Assembly: GCF_026914185.1 (NCBI RefSeq)
Contig: NC_070558.1
Span: 3,100,001-3,164,000, forward strand
Direction of reading: 5' to 3'
DNA from: Puccinia triticina
Taxonomy: Eukaryota; Basidiomycota; Pucciniomycetes; Pucciniales; Pucciniaceae
DNA length: 64,000 nt
Of this stretch, positions 43,904 to 55,219 are shown piece by piece. The notes under the pieces were generated by a model. That model ran no database searches. It had not been told where the DNA came from and saw only the letters and a list, made by a program, of their open reading frames with translations. Positions within the stretch are counted from its first letter, which is position 1. The number at the start of each line of letters is the position of its first letter. A program made the translations under genes and the position numbers.

Positions 43904-44498
43904 TTTCCAAAGCAAGCGTCAGAGACATAGATGTTAATTGCGGTCATTGTACGATCTTCTCAAGCTTCAAATAGCTTCGTTTGTATTGTTTATTATTACG
44001 GATTGGCATTGTGTTGATTAATCCATTGGAAAGATAGAGCAAGAAAACAAGACACAGGGAATGGAAAAAACGACAAATCAATCAAACCAAATCAGAGGGA
44101 AAAAGACGAGTTGTCGGAGAACAAGCCTACTGAATACATGAGGGCATATCCGTCAGTACCAGTATCTCACCCTGATTGCTGGATCCAGCTGAATCATGCT
44201 TTTATTCTATCAAAGAAGAGGTTGGAAATGGAAAAGAGGGGATCCCTGTAAAATCTTCTTCGGAATAACCCAGTGAACCGTTTTGTCGAGTGCTGAACGT
44301 CGTCTGCTTCTCATATATTTTAGCGGCGGAGGTATGGTACCGAAGTATATCATGGGAAGGCGTACATGTAAACGTCGTGTTGTTTGCGGTTTCCAATCCC
44401 AAGATCAAAGTAGGTTGGCAAATTAATTATGTTCTTATTGTTCTTCATCGTCTTGATATCCGTGAAAACCTTTTCTTACTGTCAAAGGGTGTAATGAA
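43904..44498. other. Convergent intergenic region
   Basis: Between the 3' ends of the methyltransferase (plus) and REX4 (minus). No gene seen. Confidence 0.5.
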
Positions 44499-45571
44499 CT
44501 ATGATGGTTGTTTTGGAAGGATATCATGTTTCTCAGGCGACAGCAGTTCAGCTTGTTGTTTTTTTGATTTAAGTAATTCGTCTTCCCATTCCTCCTGCTG
44601 AGTACGATAGATAGCCATGGTTGCCTTTGCATCATCGATCTTGAAGAAAAAGGAAGGGTTTCCCAAAACAAAGTATGTGCCGACACCAAGCCAGATAAGT
44701 TTTCCTTTGTGGAAAAAATTGATCACCGGTCGACGAGAATTGAAATACGAGACTCAACTGAACAATGTGATTTTTGCTGAATTTGTAAATCTAATATCAG
44801 CTTTGCTAACTTCTTCAAGCTAGGCCGGTCTGTTTTAGCCAGAGTCAACAACGGCTGGTAAGTCGACGTATCTCGTATCAGGTCTGGAGGATGCTTCATT
44901 GCTAAGGCCTTCAGGTGATGTTGGAAGAAAACAAAATAGGCGTTTCCAAGTTCCGTCCGATCAGACACAGGAGAGTGAATGGATCAGCCAAAGGAGCCTC
45001 GGATAGGTAGACAGATCAACTGGTGTCTTGCCTGTAAGTCGTGGTGGATCGCATGGCCTACCAAGATCTTTTTGTCTATCAGTCGTGAAACAATTTTCGT
45101 GACGGCTTTAAAGCCACGAGCTTTTTCATTGGAGATGGGCGGCACTCTAAGTGGATCAGTGGTCTGTATTTTGAGGAGAAGAGAAAGTTTGGCCCACCAT
45201 TTCTCAAGTGTTTGGGTCTGATACCGCTGACCCAGGTACGGTATTGGGTGACTGGTTGGGTGGGTTTGACGTATTCGTCGAGGAGGACATTTCCATGAAA
45301 ATCCACGATGCTCACTCGTGCCAGTGCACTCACACTGCCGTTCGGTCCCACGCCCACCATCTCGCAATCGATCGCCACATAGTTCCTAGCACAGCGGCAC
45401 ATACAATCAATTTATGCTACCAAGCTTGGAGAGATGAAGGGACGCTTACTGTTGTTGAGCTTTAGTCAGCATTGTGAGTTTTTTGGCCCGCTTTGGCTGG
45501 ATGGTTTTGGGGACGAGCGGTGAGGAGACGAAGAATTGTTTGAGCTGGTTGAAGAATGATCCCAGGCCCAT
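44499..45571 (-). CDS. REX4: RNA exonuclease 4 (DEDDh family)
   Basis: 3'-5' exonuclease of the Rex4/ISG20 group, nucleolar in yeast and linked to pre-rRNA ITS1 processing. Five exons on the minus strand: 45571-45450, 45385-45198, 45120-45032, 44908-44759, 44639-44499, giving 229 residues in one frame. ExoI motif [11 protein letters not shown] (catalytic D and E), then [10 protein letters not shown], ExoII in [11 protein letters not shown] (Asp), ExoIII in LIRDTS and SLKKLAK, and the late His/Asp in [12 protein letters not shown]; all DEDDh positions are present. Exon 3 to 4 uses a GC donor (CAG|GCAAGA), needed to join HHDLQ to ALAMKHPP as in homologues. Somewhat shorter than the yeast protein (289 residues), mainly at the N-terminus. 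Divergent from the Nudix gene. Confidence 0.92.
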
Positions 45572-45832
45572 TGTGCTGGGCGAGGCGAGGTAAGCGACAG
45601 GCCTCGGCTGCGGTCACCCGAGCTGAAAAATATCTCGGCACAAGCCGCAGCGCGACCGCAAAGCGTCTCCCGCCCCGCGAGCATGGGTGTCAAGTTCGGC
45701 AGTCGCCCCGCCCGTTCCGGTTGGTGGTTCCGAGCGCCCCGATAATCCGATAATCAGGTTCGGTGGTCCCCGTACCCGGCGAAGTGCCAGCTTCAGGAGA
45801 CCAGGCCCGGCAGCGCAAAGCTGTCAGGAAGG
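45572..45832. promoter_or_regulatory. Shared 261-bp promoter of REX4 and PCD1-like gene
   Basis: The two start codons face away from each other with only 261 bp between them, so the promoters must overlap. It is GC-rich, with a CCGATAATCCGATAATC repeat near 45738. No specific factor site is claimed. Confidence 0.55.
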
Positions 45833-47367
45833 ATGACCGGCAACTCCAGCAAGTTCTACCGCTCACTGGCACAATGGAACGACCAGCAACCAACACAGGA
45901 ACTGCTGCCGCGTTCCCTACAAGGGCTTTCCCTCAGGTCGATCAACCTACTCAAGAATCTGATCGAGTTGCCCGCCCAACCAGACCCTTTCCCCAAAAAA
46001 CGCCGAGCGGCGGTGATGGTGCGTGAGCCGGATTCTGTCCATCGTAATACAAATATATAACTTGATACTCACCTCCGCCGTTTTGTGTCGCCCAGGTCGG
46101 ATTGTTCGCCAGTCGCCAAGGCCATCTCAATGTCTTGCTAACTCGGAGGAGCAAAACTATGCGGACATACGTACGCTAATATGTCTCTTGAAAGGAATAT
46201 ACATGCAGTGTAGCCGACAGGTTGTTTTGGATTCGATACCAATCACATAAGGCTGGCGAAACAGCCCTACCAGGAGGAAAGATGGAACCACAAGACTTGT
46301 CACTCGAAGATACCGCTCGCCGCGAAGCACACGAAGAATGTGGGATCACCCTCAACCGGCATAAAGTCCGAAAATTGGCCACCTTATCGCCCTTTCTAAC
46401 TCGCGGAAACCTCATTGTCACCCCCATCGTATTTTTCATTGCCGATCAAACTTTAATGGTAAGAAACATCTCATCTTCACTTCTTACACTCCCGATTTCT
46501 CATCTTCACATAATCGTTAATCGATCTTTTCCCCCTCTCTCTCAGCCAATTCTGGAGTTTAGATAAAAGTAACAAAATATGAACGCATCCTCTTCCTTTT
46601 TTTCCCTAAAAACCCCTACATTATTGCTTAGCCTCGACTCAATGCCAAGGAAGTGGATGTATTGTTCTCGCACCCTTTGGAGGATTTCCTAACAGGTGAT
46701 TACCACACAATCCCAAGGAACCATGTTTCTTTGCATACTTTTCCACTCTTCATCATCGATTACTGATTGGGGGTGGTCTCTGCTTTTCTTCAAGGTCCAA
46801 TATCTCGTTCATTCAACACTGATTGGTTTTCAACCCACTTACCCTACCGATTGTTTGAGTTTCCCAGTAAACATTCCCCCATCGTTGGATTCACTGCGTG
46901 AGTACTCTAGAGAATCAATTTTGAAAACCTACAAGACGCTATTGAGGATGGATTTATATCAGAGACCATCCGGCCCTGTTTTCTAATCACGGCAAAAGCT
47001 GCATCATGGAAATTTGGATGACGAAAGATCTGAAAATGTGAAGGAGGTTTTGTTGCTGACAGAATGATACTTTTTTCACAGGGACGTTCTGATTGAAGTG
47101 GCAGTTCTAGGATACGGACGTGAGCCGGAATTTGAAAGGAAAGCAGCCGGTCAATTGTCTATGTCAGAAATCATCACGATCGCTCTGAGAGAAGCGCCCG
47201 AATTCCAATCAGATGAACAAGCTCACCACGTCGCTAAACATGATATCTTGGAAGACGGTCCAAGAAGCCCTTTGGCTCGACTCCGGTATGCTCTAAAGCT
47301 TTCGCCGAACGTCCTCATCTCTGAAACGTTTTCTTCCCTCCGAAAATTTGTAGGGGCAAAACTGTAG
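45833..47367 (+). CDS. PCD1: Nudix hydrolase, coenzyme A diphosphatase type
   Basis: Member of the Pcd1/NUDT7/NUDT8 group that cleaves CoA (and oxidised CoA or nucleotides) to phosphopantetheine and 3',5'-ADP. Six exons join in phase to 306 residues: 45833-46018, 46096-46170, 46252-46458, 46632-46695, 46795-46897, 47082-47367. The group signature LLTRRSKTMRTY...GETALPGGK leads into the Nudix box, with REAHEECGI as the catalytic helix. The C-terminus ends Ala-Lys-Leu, a plausible type 1 peroxisomal signal, matching the peroxisomal site of yeast Pcd1 (inference). Phases and family fit support all introns. Divergent from REX4. Confidence 0.9.
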
Positions 47368-48375
47368 CTTTTGCTCCTACGGCTGTTGCCATTGAATTGG
47401 TTGGCTTGTACTTTTTTTCCTCAAAACTGATTTCAACTAATGTCTACTGTTTACTCATCATGTTCCAATTTATCAACCTTAATATTGGTTGTTTTGTCAG
47501 GCCAGTGAGCAGCATTTTAGAATAATGAATTCACCATCTCAGACAGTCCACCAGAGGACAGATGATTATGTTGCGTCTTGATTGCAGAGGAGAAAATCAT
47601 GAACCTTGGGATATGGGATTGAGCGACTGATGATTGTCGGAATTTGCAATGAAAATGCAAAGGAGTGAACTTGTCCTCATCTGTTTGGGTATCTGCTTGA
47701 CCAATGTGCTTTGCCATCACGTGACAGGTATTTAAAGCGTATAATTTACTTGAGCAGCCCTTGTGTTCAATTGGCATGGAAGTTGCTACACTTGTTAAGC
47801 TATCAAGCGTGTTCACCGCCTGGTCGAGGTGTCATGTCAGACGCCAAGGGTCCGTAAATAATTAATGCGAAAAAAACTCATGTTCTGATTCAAAAAAACA
47901 CCAAGAAAGCAAACAAAGTAACGGCAAAAACGGAGAGCAAGAAAAATTTGCTTGCATCTTGCGCAAGGCCGGGGACCTTCACCTAAGGCAAGAGTTACGA
48001 TTACAAACCACGAAATGACAAAAAAAGGCCGCAGATCAGAGGTACTCTCGCCAGCAAGTGCTCCCGATGCTTTGTTAAGATCGTTGCTAAGCGTCGCTCG
48101 TATACGCCCATGCTAGGCTTCAGTAGTGGTGCCGCAGGTTGAGCGGTGGCAATAATCATTCAAACCTACCGTCTTGATCACAATCCCCTACTATCCTGAG
48201 GGCCCTTGCCTGACGCAAGCAGTCTCTCAAGGAAGTCTAACCCAGTCCATTTGAGAATCCTACTACAGCATTAACATGGAGTGCCTTTTACCCTCCATCA
48301 ATCTGGGGCCTGGACTTCGGCTTCAGTGCACGGTATCATGGATGGCATTGGAACCCTGCAACCGATTAACTTATC
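47368..48375. other. Intergenic
   Basis: No gene supported. Probably contains the promoter and part of the 5' exon of the zinc-binding protein gene that follows. An ATG at 48340 opens a different frame. Confidence 0.4.
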
Positions 48376-50354
48376 TTGTCGTACTTATCCAGTCTTCGGC
48401 CCCAATCTGTATCTCCTCTTTCCAAAGCCTTCATTATTCGCACTATTATTGAATTTCATCTATCCCAGCGCTCTTCGTTTGCACCATCCCCTCCAGTCCG
48501 AAGACCTCGAGGAGACCTCACCGGCTATATCCCCTCCCTTGAGCCGTTCAACCATCAAACATATCATTCCCACCTCCTTGATGCCCAATATGATGATCAT
48601 GGCCTGTACCAACGGAAATGATGGATACCCCTGCCAGGCCGAATTCAATCGCCGGATGGAGCACTACATTGCTAGAAAAAAACGCTCGGAGAGAACTGTG
48701 GTTGTGCGTGATCTTAACAATTAGCACTTCAATCTTGACGGCATATTCTCAGACTGACTTATTATGGATGAACGTGCGTGCAATTGCCACTGCCGGCCTT
48801 CTTTGATTATGTATACAGAGTGAAGGCGAGCTGGCGATAATCTATCAACTTTTGTCGGACCCGGCCGCCATGCGAGCCGAGGTGGACGTCAGCCATCGGA
48901 CCTGGGTGAAAAAAACTTTCATGCTCAAATCGTTTGGCAATGGTACCTTCGTCTGTCACAAGGATAAAGGCCAATCAATTTCTCAGCCGGTGGCGTCGAA
49001 GGAGAACATGTACTTCATCCTCAAGCAAGCACACGCCTCGGAAGGACATGGGGGTCGAGACAAGACCGCTAAAGCCGTGAAGAAGACGCACTCTTTTATT
49101 CGTAAAGGCCTGATTTGTCTGTTCTTGGAAGTTTGTCCGACCTGCAAGACCCGCAATGAGGCAGTGAAGAAAGATAAACTGGCAAACGCCCAAAGCGCCA
49201 GCGAAGCACCCAGTCCTCTCAGTCACTTGGAGTCTGCTGGAAGCATCGATTCATGGGACCAATCCTCGCTGCAAATACACCCAGCTCACTCCTTAAACCC
49301 CTACCAGAGCAGCAGCTATCATCCAACATCCCCGCTTTATCCCGTGGAGGACAATCAAAGGTTGACCATTCCAACCTTGAGCACTGCCCTGAGAAGAGCG
49401 CCTTCGCATGGCGTTGTCGGAACTTTGTTCCCTGATCCGGGTACCAGTCATGCTCGTAGTCACACCTTCCCCCTTATCGACAACAGCTACCCTCTTCAGC
49501 AAGAACAATTCGCGCAGTCTCCCGTTGGATTTGGTTTTCAATCTCCACTACTGAGCGCCGTTGGCTCCCAGGCTGGCTCGGTGTACGAGTCCTATAATAT
49601 CGACCATCTATCCGAGCTGACGGCCGCACTCCAGCAGCAAAGTTTCTGTCCTCCAATCTTCTCAGTTCAGGTCGATGCGCCTGGCAATGAAGTACGAAGT
49701 TCCGGGCAAGATTTCTTCACTCATGATCCGACTTATTTCGATCTCCACCAGCACCAGTCACAGATTTCTTCTGAGGCCATGAACTTACAGGGATCTTCCA
49801 ACAATCTATACGACCCCATTAATGTCCCCTATCTCTTGAGCTCTCAACCTGAGCAAACTTTTCAATCCACATCAGCCATCACCCACTTCGACTCTTTCAA
49901 TAACCCAGATCCCAGTTTGGAGGATGATCGGTCTCCCTCCCACTCAACTGCACAAGCTCATGAGGATAACTTCAGCAAATCCCGCATGAGCTCCGTGGGG
50001 CCACCTACCTCGTTGGAATTCAATACCTACGACCTCATGTCCTCCTATAACCCCGCCGACTCGGTCCAGGATGAGACCTTCGCGCAAATCCAGCCGCAGG
50101 AGGGTGGTCGCCGCTCTTTCCAGGACAAGAATCACAAACATCTATCGCTCCAATCACTCGAGGACTCCCAGAACATTCAGGACACCTTCCGGAACAGCGG
50201 CTCTGGGACACACTCCGGCCCTTCGACGGCTGGATCCATGTGGACAACTGCTGGCGATGCAAGCACGCCCATGTTGACCGCCGACTACCAACAATTAATG
50301 TCCAGCTTTGCTACAACTGGCGAAACTTTTAGCCGGGAAGAAGCACTACCCTGA
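48376..50354 (+). CDS. Protein with integrase-type HHCC zinc-binding domain and Ser/Gln-rich tail
   Basis: Main exon 48819-50354. Its start encodes SEGELAIIYQLLSDPAAMRAE, then WVKKTFMLKSF and a zinc-binding set HASEGH ... CPTC (HX4H and CX2C, about 29 residues apart), as in the N-terminal zinc domain of retroviral integrases and of KRBA2-like proteins. The DDE catalytic core is absent. After it come about 390 residues rich in Ser, Gln, Pro and Asn, as in transcription activators. The preceding exon (ending 48703, donor GTGCGTG) reads NDGYPCQAEFNRRMEHYIARKKRSERTVV; the sequence before it (FNHQTYHSHLLDAQYDDHGLYQR) is in another phase, joined by one extra A at about 48613-48615. The start is unresolved. 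Function as a regulator is inference. Confidence 0.6.
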
Positions 50355-51530
50355 AAACTTCCCCGTGATCTCGAGCCCATCGATGCGCGTTTCTACATCA
50401 TCTCCCCAGTCTTGCTGTTCTCCATCAACTCCCCACCTTTTTTCTTGCCTGATTTTTTTTCTTGCATGCTATGGATCTTGATGGTCATAAAAACGCTTAT
50501 ATCAACATGAAATCTGTCTTAAGGATCTTGGAGACTCGCCTCTAGCGTCCATTAATGCACATGTACCCCTCCCCCCTCCCTCTATCGATCCTTAAATGTC
50601 TAAGTGCATCCATTGGTTACAAATTTTAATTATATTCCTTGATTCCATGTTCAGTCCACTTCTTTTTGTCTGCAATGGGGCCAGACATTTAAAAAAATGC
50701 TATTTCCCTAAGGCTTGGCATGTACCACGGAAAAGTGGAACCCGGGTACATAACAATTAATTAAATGAAAAAATTATCATGCCATTTCTGAATGTCTGAT
50801 CATCATTTGCATAATTTTAGATGAGCTTTGATACTATTATCTTTGCCTAGAAATCAGCTGAAAACAACAGGTACAAAAGCAGAAAATGGGGTATGCAGGC
50901 ACAAATTGCAGAAAAAACAGGTAGTACAGTGGGTTATCTCGTATTTTTGGTATCACCTCGGTAGCCAATCTCATGCCTTGAATTCTGTGTCCTGAGCTTC
51001 TGCATTGAAAAATGCAGTGTCAAAAACATTACATAACCCACTGTACATTGATTAAACCCTAAATCCAGAGAGTGAATTTTCATCAATTTTTGGTGGATGG
51101 TCTCTCACTCAAATCATCACATAACACACGAGTCCCTCTCTCCCGGAGGGGCTTTGCCACCAACCAAACGCTTTTCCCATCAAAGCTCACCCGAAGAGGG
51201 GGCCTCCAACAAGGTTGATAAACATTGATTTGTCTTGAGTTGTCGACATGAGTTGGACTTGGACACCGAAAAAATAATATATGACCTGCCATTGCAGCGC
51301 ATGTCAGGGGGACGCTTATAAATTGTTCTTTTTAGTTTGCAACTCCTCTGATCACATCCAGGAGTGAGACGACTTGAACCAAAAAACATTTGTGTACAAA
51401 CGAGATGTGTGCCTATAAGAGAATGTGCGCCATAAAACCACATAGAAAATGTCACGTTGAGAAGGAGAATGTGCATTGATGTCCAGTTCGAAGTACGATG
51501 CAAGTACCTCAGATGGGGTAGAAAAAGAGC
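50355..51530. other. Intergenic
   Basis: No gene seen. A/T-rich stretches (50630-50800) and a short stretch repeating the phrase ACATAACCCACTGTAC (about 51032), partly echoed by ACAGTGGGTTAT near 50928 in inverted orientation, about 100 bp apart. Confidence 0.35.
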
Positions 51531-52326
51531 TTAATAGAATGGGTTAAGTTTAAAGCCGCACTGCGCGAAGAGTTTCAGATCAAGGCCTTCACCGGTTTTG
51601 TGGACCTCTGACTTCAAGTCAGCTTTCCCGGCCTTGAGGAATGAAACCATCGCATTAATGCTGGTCGAAGTGCTTCGAAAAGTGTCTAAGGATGAATTAT
51701 TGATAATTTCAGTTTGACTAGAAGGATTCCTCAGCCTACGAGTGGAAACTGATCTACGCACTTGCACAACCTTTCAGCATAGATGGATGAGCCTTTAAGG
51801 TTATCAACAGAGGTTGAAACTCGACCAGTATCTTAACGAAACCCTTGGAGAGTTTGGACTGCTCGTTGGTTCATCCACAAGCAATTTTTAAGCAACATGG
51901 CTCCTCATGAAGACGGGGAGAGGTGGGGTAACTTACCGGAGATCCCCTGTGTTGATTGTAAGTCTTTGAGCAGCTATTAGCCAGAGCTTGAAAAGATTTT
52001 TGGAAACCAGCAAACGTTCCAACAACAGATTTCAAATCGTTAGCCTTGCAAGCATGCTCCAATGGCTCGTGAGCCTTTCGAATTTCGTCGTGGATATCAC
52101 TGAATTCAGTCTTCAGCGCCGCAGCACTGTGGTTGACAAGACGCGGCCTCAATTGGGACGAGATAGAATCGCCATTCGAGAGGACGACTTGCGCTAATAC
52201 TAAAGGCAAGAACGCAATTTTTTTATATCAAATCAACCTTCTGCAACATTTTCGAGCTCAAAACTGGCGATTCTGTAAAGACTCACGTGAAACCAGCGAT
52301 AAAGCGATCAACAGTCGGAGGAACAT
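51531..52326 (-). CDS. Secreted helical protein, candidate effector
   Basis: Minus-strand ATG at 52326 gives a signal peptide (exon 52326-52287, MFLRLLIALSLVS). Exon 2 (52199-51937) completes it (LLAQVVLSNGDS) and encodes a probably helical mature region with two Cys (HACKANDLKSV and NSCSKTYNQ). It uses a GTAAGT donor at 51936. At least one small exon lies near 51765-51860, and a last exon (to 51531) encodes TFRSTSTSINAMVSFLKAG...LFAQCGFKLNPFY. The middle exon borders are uncertain. Secreted, Cys-poor and mostly helical; no family recognised. Effector status is inference from the signal peptide and organism. Confidence 0.55.
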
Positions 52327-53133
52327 TGTGAGATCGAGACTAGTGCAGGTGATGGGACAGGAGTTGGTTACACTTCAACCCTTAGCAAGTATCCAGCGTG
52401 GGATATCGATGAGAAGAAACTGGCGAATGGCCGGAATATGAAAAGGAACTGGGGTATAAACTCCATTGAAGAGAGAGAGGACGCCTTATAGGGGCACCTC
52501 GAACAGAAACACAAGGACAAACAACTCCTGGTTACAAGCGACTACAGCCGTAAAACCGCGGGGCGAACTCCGTACTACGCACCTACCGCAGCTTAGGCCC
52601 CTCTAGGGACCCTACTGGTGGTAGTGTGGGGGACTCCTTCCTGCCCGGGGGCTTGGGGAGGGTGTCCCCTCTTATCTCACTTTGCTTCTTAAGGTTCAGG
52701 GAGGCGCGTTGGTTTTCCTTCGCGCTTTCCCTAGGCCGACTTGAGCCCCATTGGGGGGGGGGGGGGGGGTCCAAGCCGGCCGTGTGTGGGTCAGGGGGGC
52801 TTTGTATCCCATGTCTCTCGAGCTTCCGGAGACTCCTCAGATTCTATTCTGGATCCCGGTGGCTCGAGAGGGGTGAAAAACCCCCCGGAGCAGAAGAAAA
52901 GGAGCACGCTCTTGGGGGGTCGGTGCTAGACCCTCCATGATCTGTGCACGTCTCCTAGAGTGTGATCTGTCGAGGTGGGTGGGTGGTGTCGAAGAGAAAA
53001 CGGAGAGAGTGCGTAGAAGATGGGATTGGGATGCTCTGATCGAGGGGAGAAGTTGTGAGCTGGGGAACGGAAAGGGTGCTGAGAGAGCTCCCTTTTGTGT
53101 CCCCCTCGCTGTCCTTTCCCCTCGGGGCCCATC
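52327..53133. other. GC-rich non-coding DNA
   Basis: No gene supported. G-run of about 18 at 52756-52773, several GGGG/CCCC patches. Probably an older repeat; its right part is the target of the Mutator-like MITE. Confidence 0.4.
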
Positions 53134-53365
53134 CTAGCTTAACGAAGCCTCTCAAACGGAGGGTCCGAGGGACCCCGCCCGGAGGGCTCTCCGTAGGACG
53201 GGAGGGGCCGCTTCGCGGCCAGCCTCAGCGAGCCTCCTGTAAAAGCCCCGGGGAAGGAAGAAAAGGTACCACCCGACTACACGATCGTAGCGGGCATCAA
53301 CTCTCCCCCGGAGAGGTATAACACCAGGCCATAACACCTCCCAGGGGGGACTTGTGTCAAGTTAG
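53134..53365. mobile_element. 232-bp Mutator-like MITE, copy 1
   Basis: Ends CTAGCTTAAC and GTCAAGTTAG (imperfect TIRs) with a perfect 9-bp duplication GGGCCCATC at 53125-53133 and 53366-53374. The left 75 bp closely match the element at 62104. A 9-bp duplication points to the Mutator-like group. No coding capacity. Confidence 0.85.
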
Positions 53366-53374
53366 GGGCCCATC

Positions 53375-53595
53375 CTTGGGTCACCTATCTCGCCACGTAT
53401 CTCAGAGGCGCATCAATGCCTCTGCTGCCATGTCGACAAAGCTTGGGTGCTAGTCCCCCCGCCAACTGAGGCTTCTCACTTCCTAGGGGGAAGGCACCTG
53501 AGGACACTGTAAACCAATTCATGTAGCCTAGCTCCCGCGTATGTGTGAGCTGGGCTAGAGTAGAAGGCTACTCCCCTGCACCTGAACCCAACCAC
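53375..53595. other. Non-coding, tRNA-like piece on minus strand
   Basis: Read on the minus strand, about 53590-53610 gives GTGCTCAAGTGGTTGAGTGG, similar to an A-box D-arm, with GGTTGGGTTCAGG after it. Not a complete tRNA. Confidence 0.3.
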
Positions 53596-54168
53596 TCAAC
53601 CACTTGAGCACCGGGCCGGCCTCTGCTCGCGAGTTGGCCTTCTTGCGGACCAACATATGCTACCAACCACGGAACAGCCGAACAAGGCCTGTCTCAACTG
53701 CAGAGCAAGAAGGGTATGCACACACCCGCATGCTCATGCCTTATCATGCTAAACCTGGCCTTTTGATCCATGTAGACCAATCGTGATGCAGTCAAGCCAA
53801 TATGTTTGTCGTGCAAACACTTGGGCCCCAAGCAGCAGTCGCAGTGCAAGTACGGCCAACCAGCAGAGTGGCTGGAATCAATTGTTTGTCCTAACCGGAC
53901 CCAGCAGAACCAGATATTAGAACTCGAGCTGAAGCTGGAATCTCTCGAGCGCACGCTAGCCCAGCTCAGCACCTTGGCTGCCATCAAACATGAGCAGCAA
54001 TACAACCCATCCCCACATCACTTCACCGGCATCACCACTCTTTGCAAACCCCAGAAACTCATTGAGCTGGCAGAGGCTGCCGTACTCCGTTGTCAGTATT
54101 ATGTATCCGCCCTCATAGGTCTCAACCTCAGGCCGGCCTCTGCTCACGAGTCAACCTTCTCCGCTTGA
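53596..54168 (+). pseudogene. Zn2Cys6 transcription factor N-terminal fragment, dead
   Basis: A fungal zinc-cluster region: KACLNCRARR at about 53673-53703 (first two Cys), a GTATGC intron (about 53713-53776), then NRDAVKPICLSCKHLGPKQQSQCKYG. Family sequences read KCDG.KPIC at this place; here the third Cys codon is CGT (Arg), so one metal ligand is missing, and the exon phases do not join cleanly. A heptad-like helix follows (NQILELELKLESLERTLAQLSTLA), as in the dimerisation region of such factors. The rest of the protein is absent. It is bracketed by 30-bp near-identical direct repeats (53613-53642 and 54131-54160). Confidence 0.6.
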
Positions 54169-54974
54169 ATTGATATTTCAATTTATCATATCCTCACCCA
54201 ACATCAGCTATATTCTCTGTTGGAATTTCACTTGTTTCAGCTCTCCTAACCATTTCTTTTTTTCTTTCAATGATTGAAACTTGTTTCATGTCTCCTTTAT
54301 TCCGGTGAAATTTTTCTTATTCATTATGCTTGAGTTATTCACACCCACAAGTCAAACACATTGTATCTAGTCTATTTAAACCACCTTAGACTAGAAGAAA
54401 ACAAATCATCAGTCTTGACCATCTGTTCCTGTGTGCGCACTTGAGCCCACTGTGCGCACTTGAGCCCACCCACTGTCTTATCTGCGTCGAGTAAGTTATT
54501 TGGTCCTTTTTTTCAGACTATTTGTCTGCTATCGGCTAAGCCGATCTTTTTCTCCGCCCGCTCCGCTTGCCTCCGGTTGTAATTTCTTCATTCTCTGTTA
54601 GCCACCCAAAGTATCAGTTGTGAGAAATTGTTTTGTAGTCATTTTACTTTAGCCTCTTGATATTTGTTCAATCTGGTCAATTGTGTTTAGAGAAATAAAG
54701 TACTCATTTCTTCTTGAGCAACCCAATTGGCCCGTGTCGCCATCACAATGCTTCATCAAGTTGGATTGATTGTCCTTGCCTTTTTTGTAAGTTTTACAGC
54801 ACATTTTGCATTTGTACTTAAGCTTTGGGCAGGTAGTCTGATTAATAAAAGGAATAGGTGATCAGTGAGTAACAAAAAGTTAAGAACAAACAAGAAACAA
54901 CATACCTCCCCTTCAGCATACACAGGCTCCTCAACGTACAATTCAATATTTTTGTATTTTGTCACAGTGTTCCC
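54169..54974. other. AT-rich non-coding, possible LTR
   Basis: TGTTGGAATTTCAC start near 54219, a TATTTAAACC box near 54373, and a doubled GTGCGCACTTGAGCCCA unit near 54435-54468. It resembles an LTR with transcription start region, but no second copy or duplication is seen. Confidence 0.3.
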
Positions 54975-55211
54975 TCAATTCTTTTTTCGCTTCCTAGCCT
55001 TAGCATTCTCTCTGTCCAATTCCTGAGGGAGGTTCAGAAGCAATAGTGCTGCATCATCATTGGGCTTTTTGCTTTCTGAATCAGACTCCAGAGTCTTCAA
55101 ATTTGGTTTGGTGGCTTTTCTTGGCATTTGAGGTCTTCTTCTGTTTGTTTGAGCTAGCCCGCTTTTTTTTTCTGAGAGGAGTTCTTCTTCTTTTTCTTCT
55201 TGGAAATTGAT
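54975..55211 (-). pseudogene. Lys-rich C-terminal coding remnant cut by transposon
   Basis: Minus-strand frame ending in LLLNLPQELDRENAKARKRKKN and stop at 54975. It becomes open just at the hAT-like element, and the sequence on the other side of that element (56198-56260, minus strand) is also Lys/Ser-rich, so a single gene may have been split. No family recognised. Confidence 0.3.
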
Positions 55212-55219
55212 TTTTGGAC

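Noticed and set aside
44202..44408. Minus-strand frame downstream of REX4
   Set aside because: No motif, no exon linkage to REX4, which ends cleanly at 44499.
54219..54760. Possible fourth LTR (TGTTGGAATTT start, TATTTAAA box)
   Set aside because: No matching second copy, primer-binding site or target duplication in the window.
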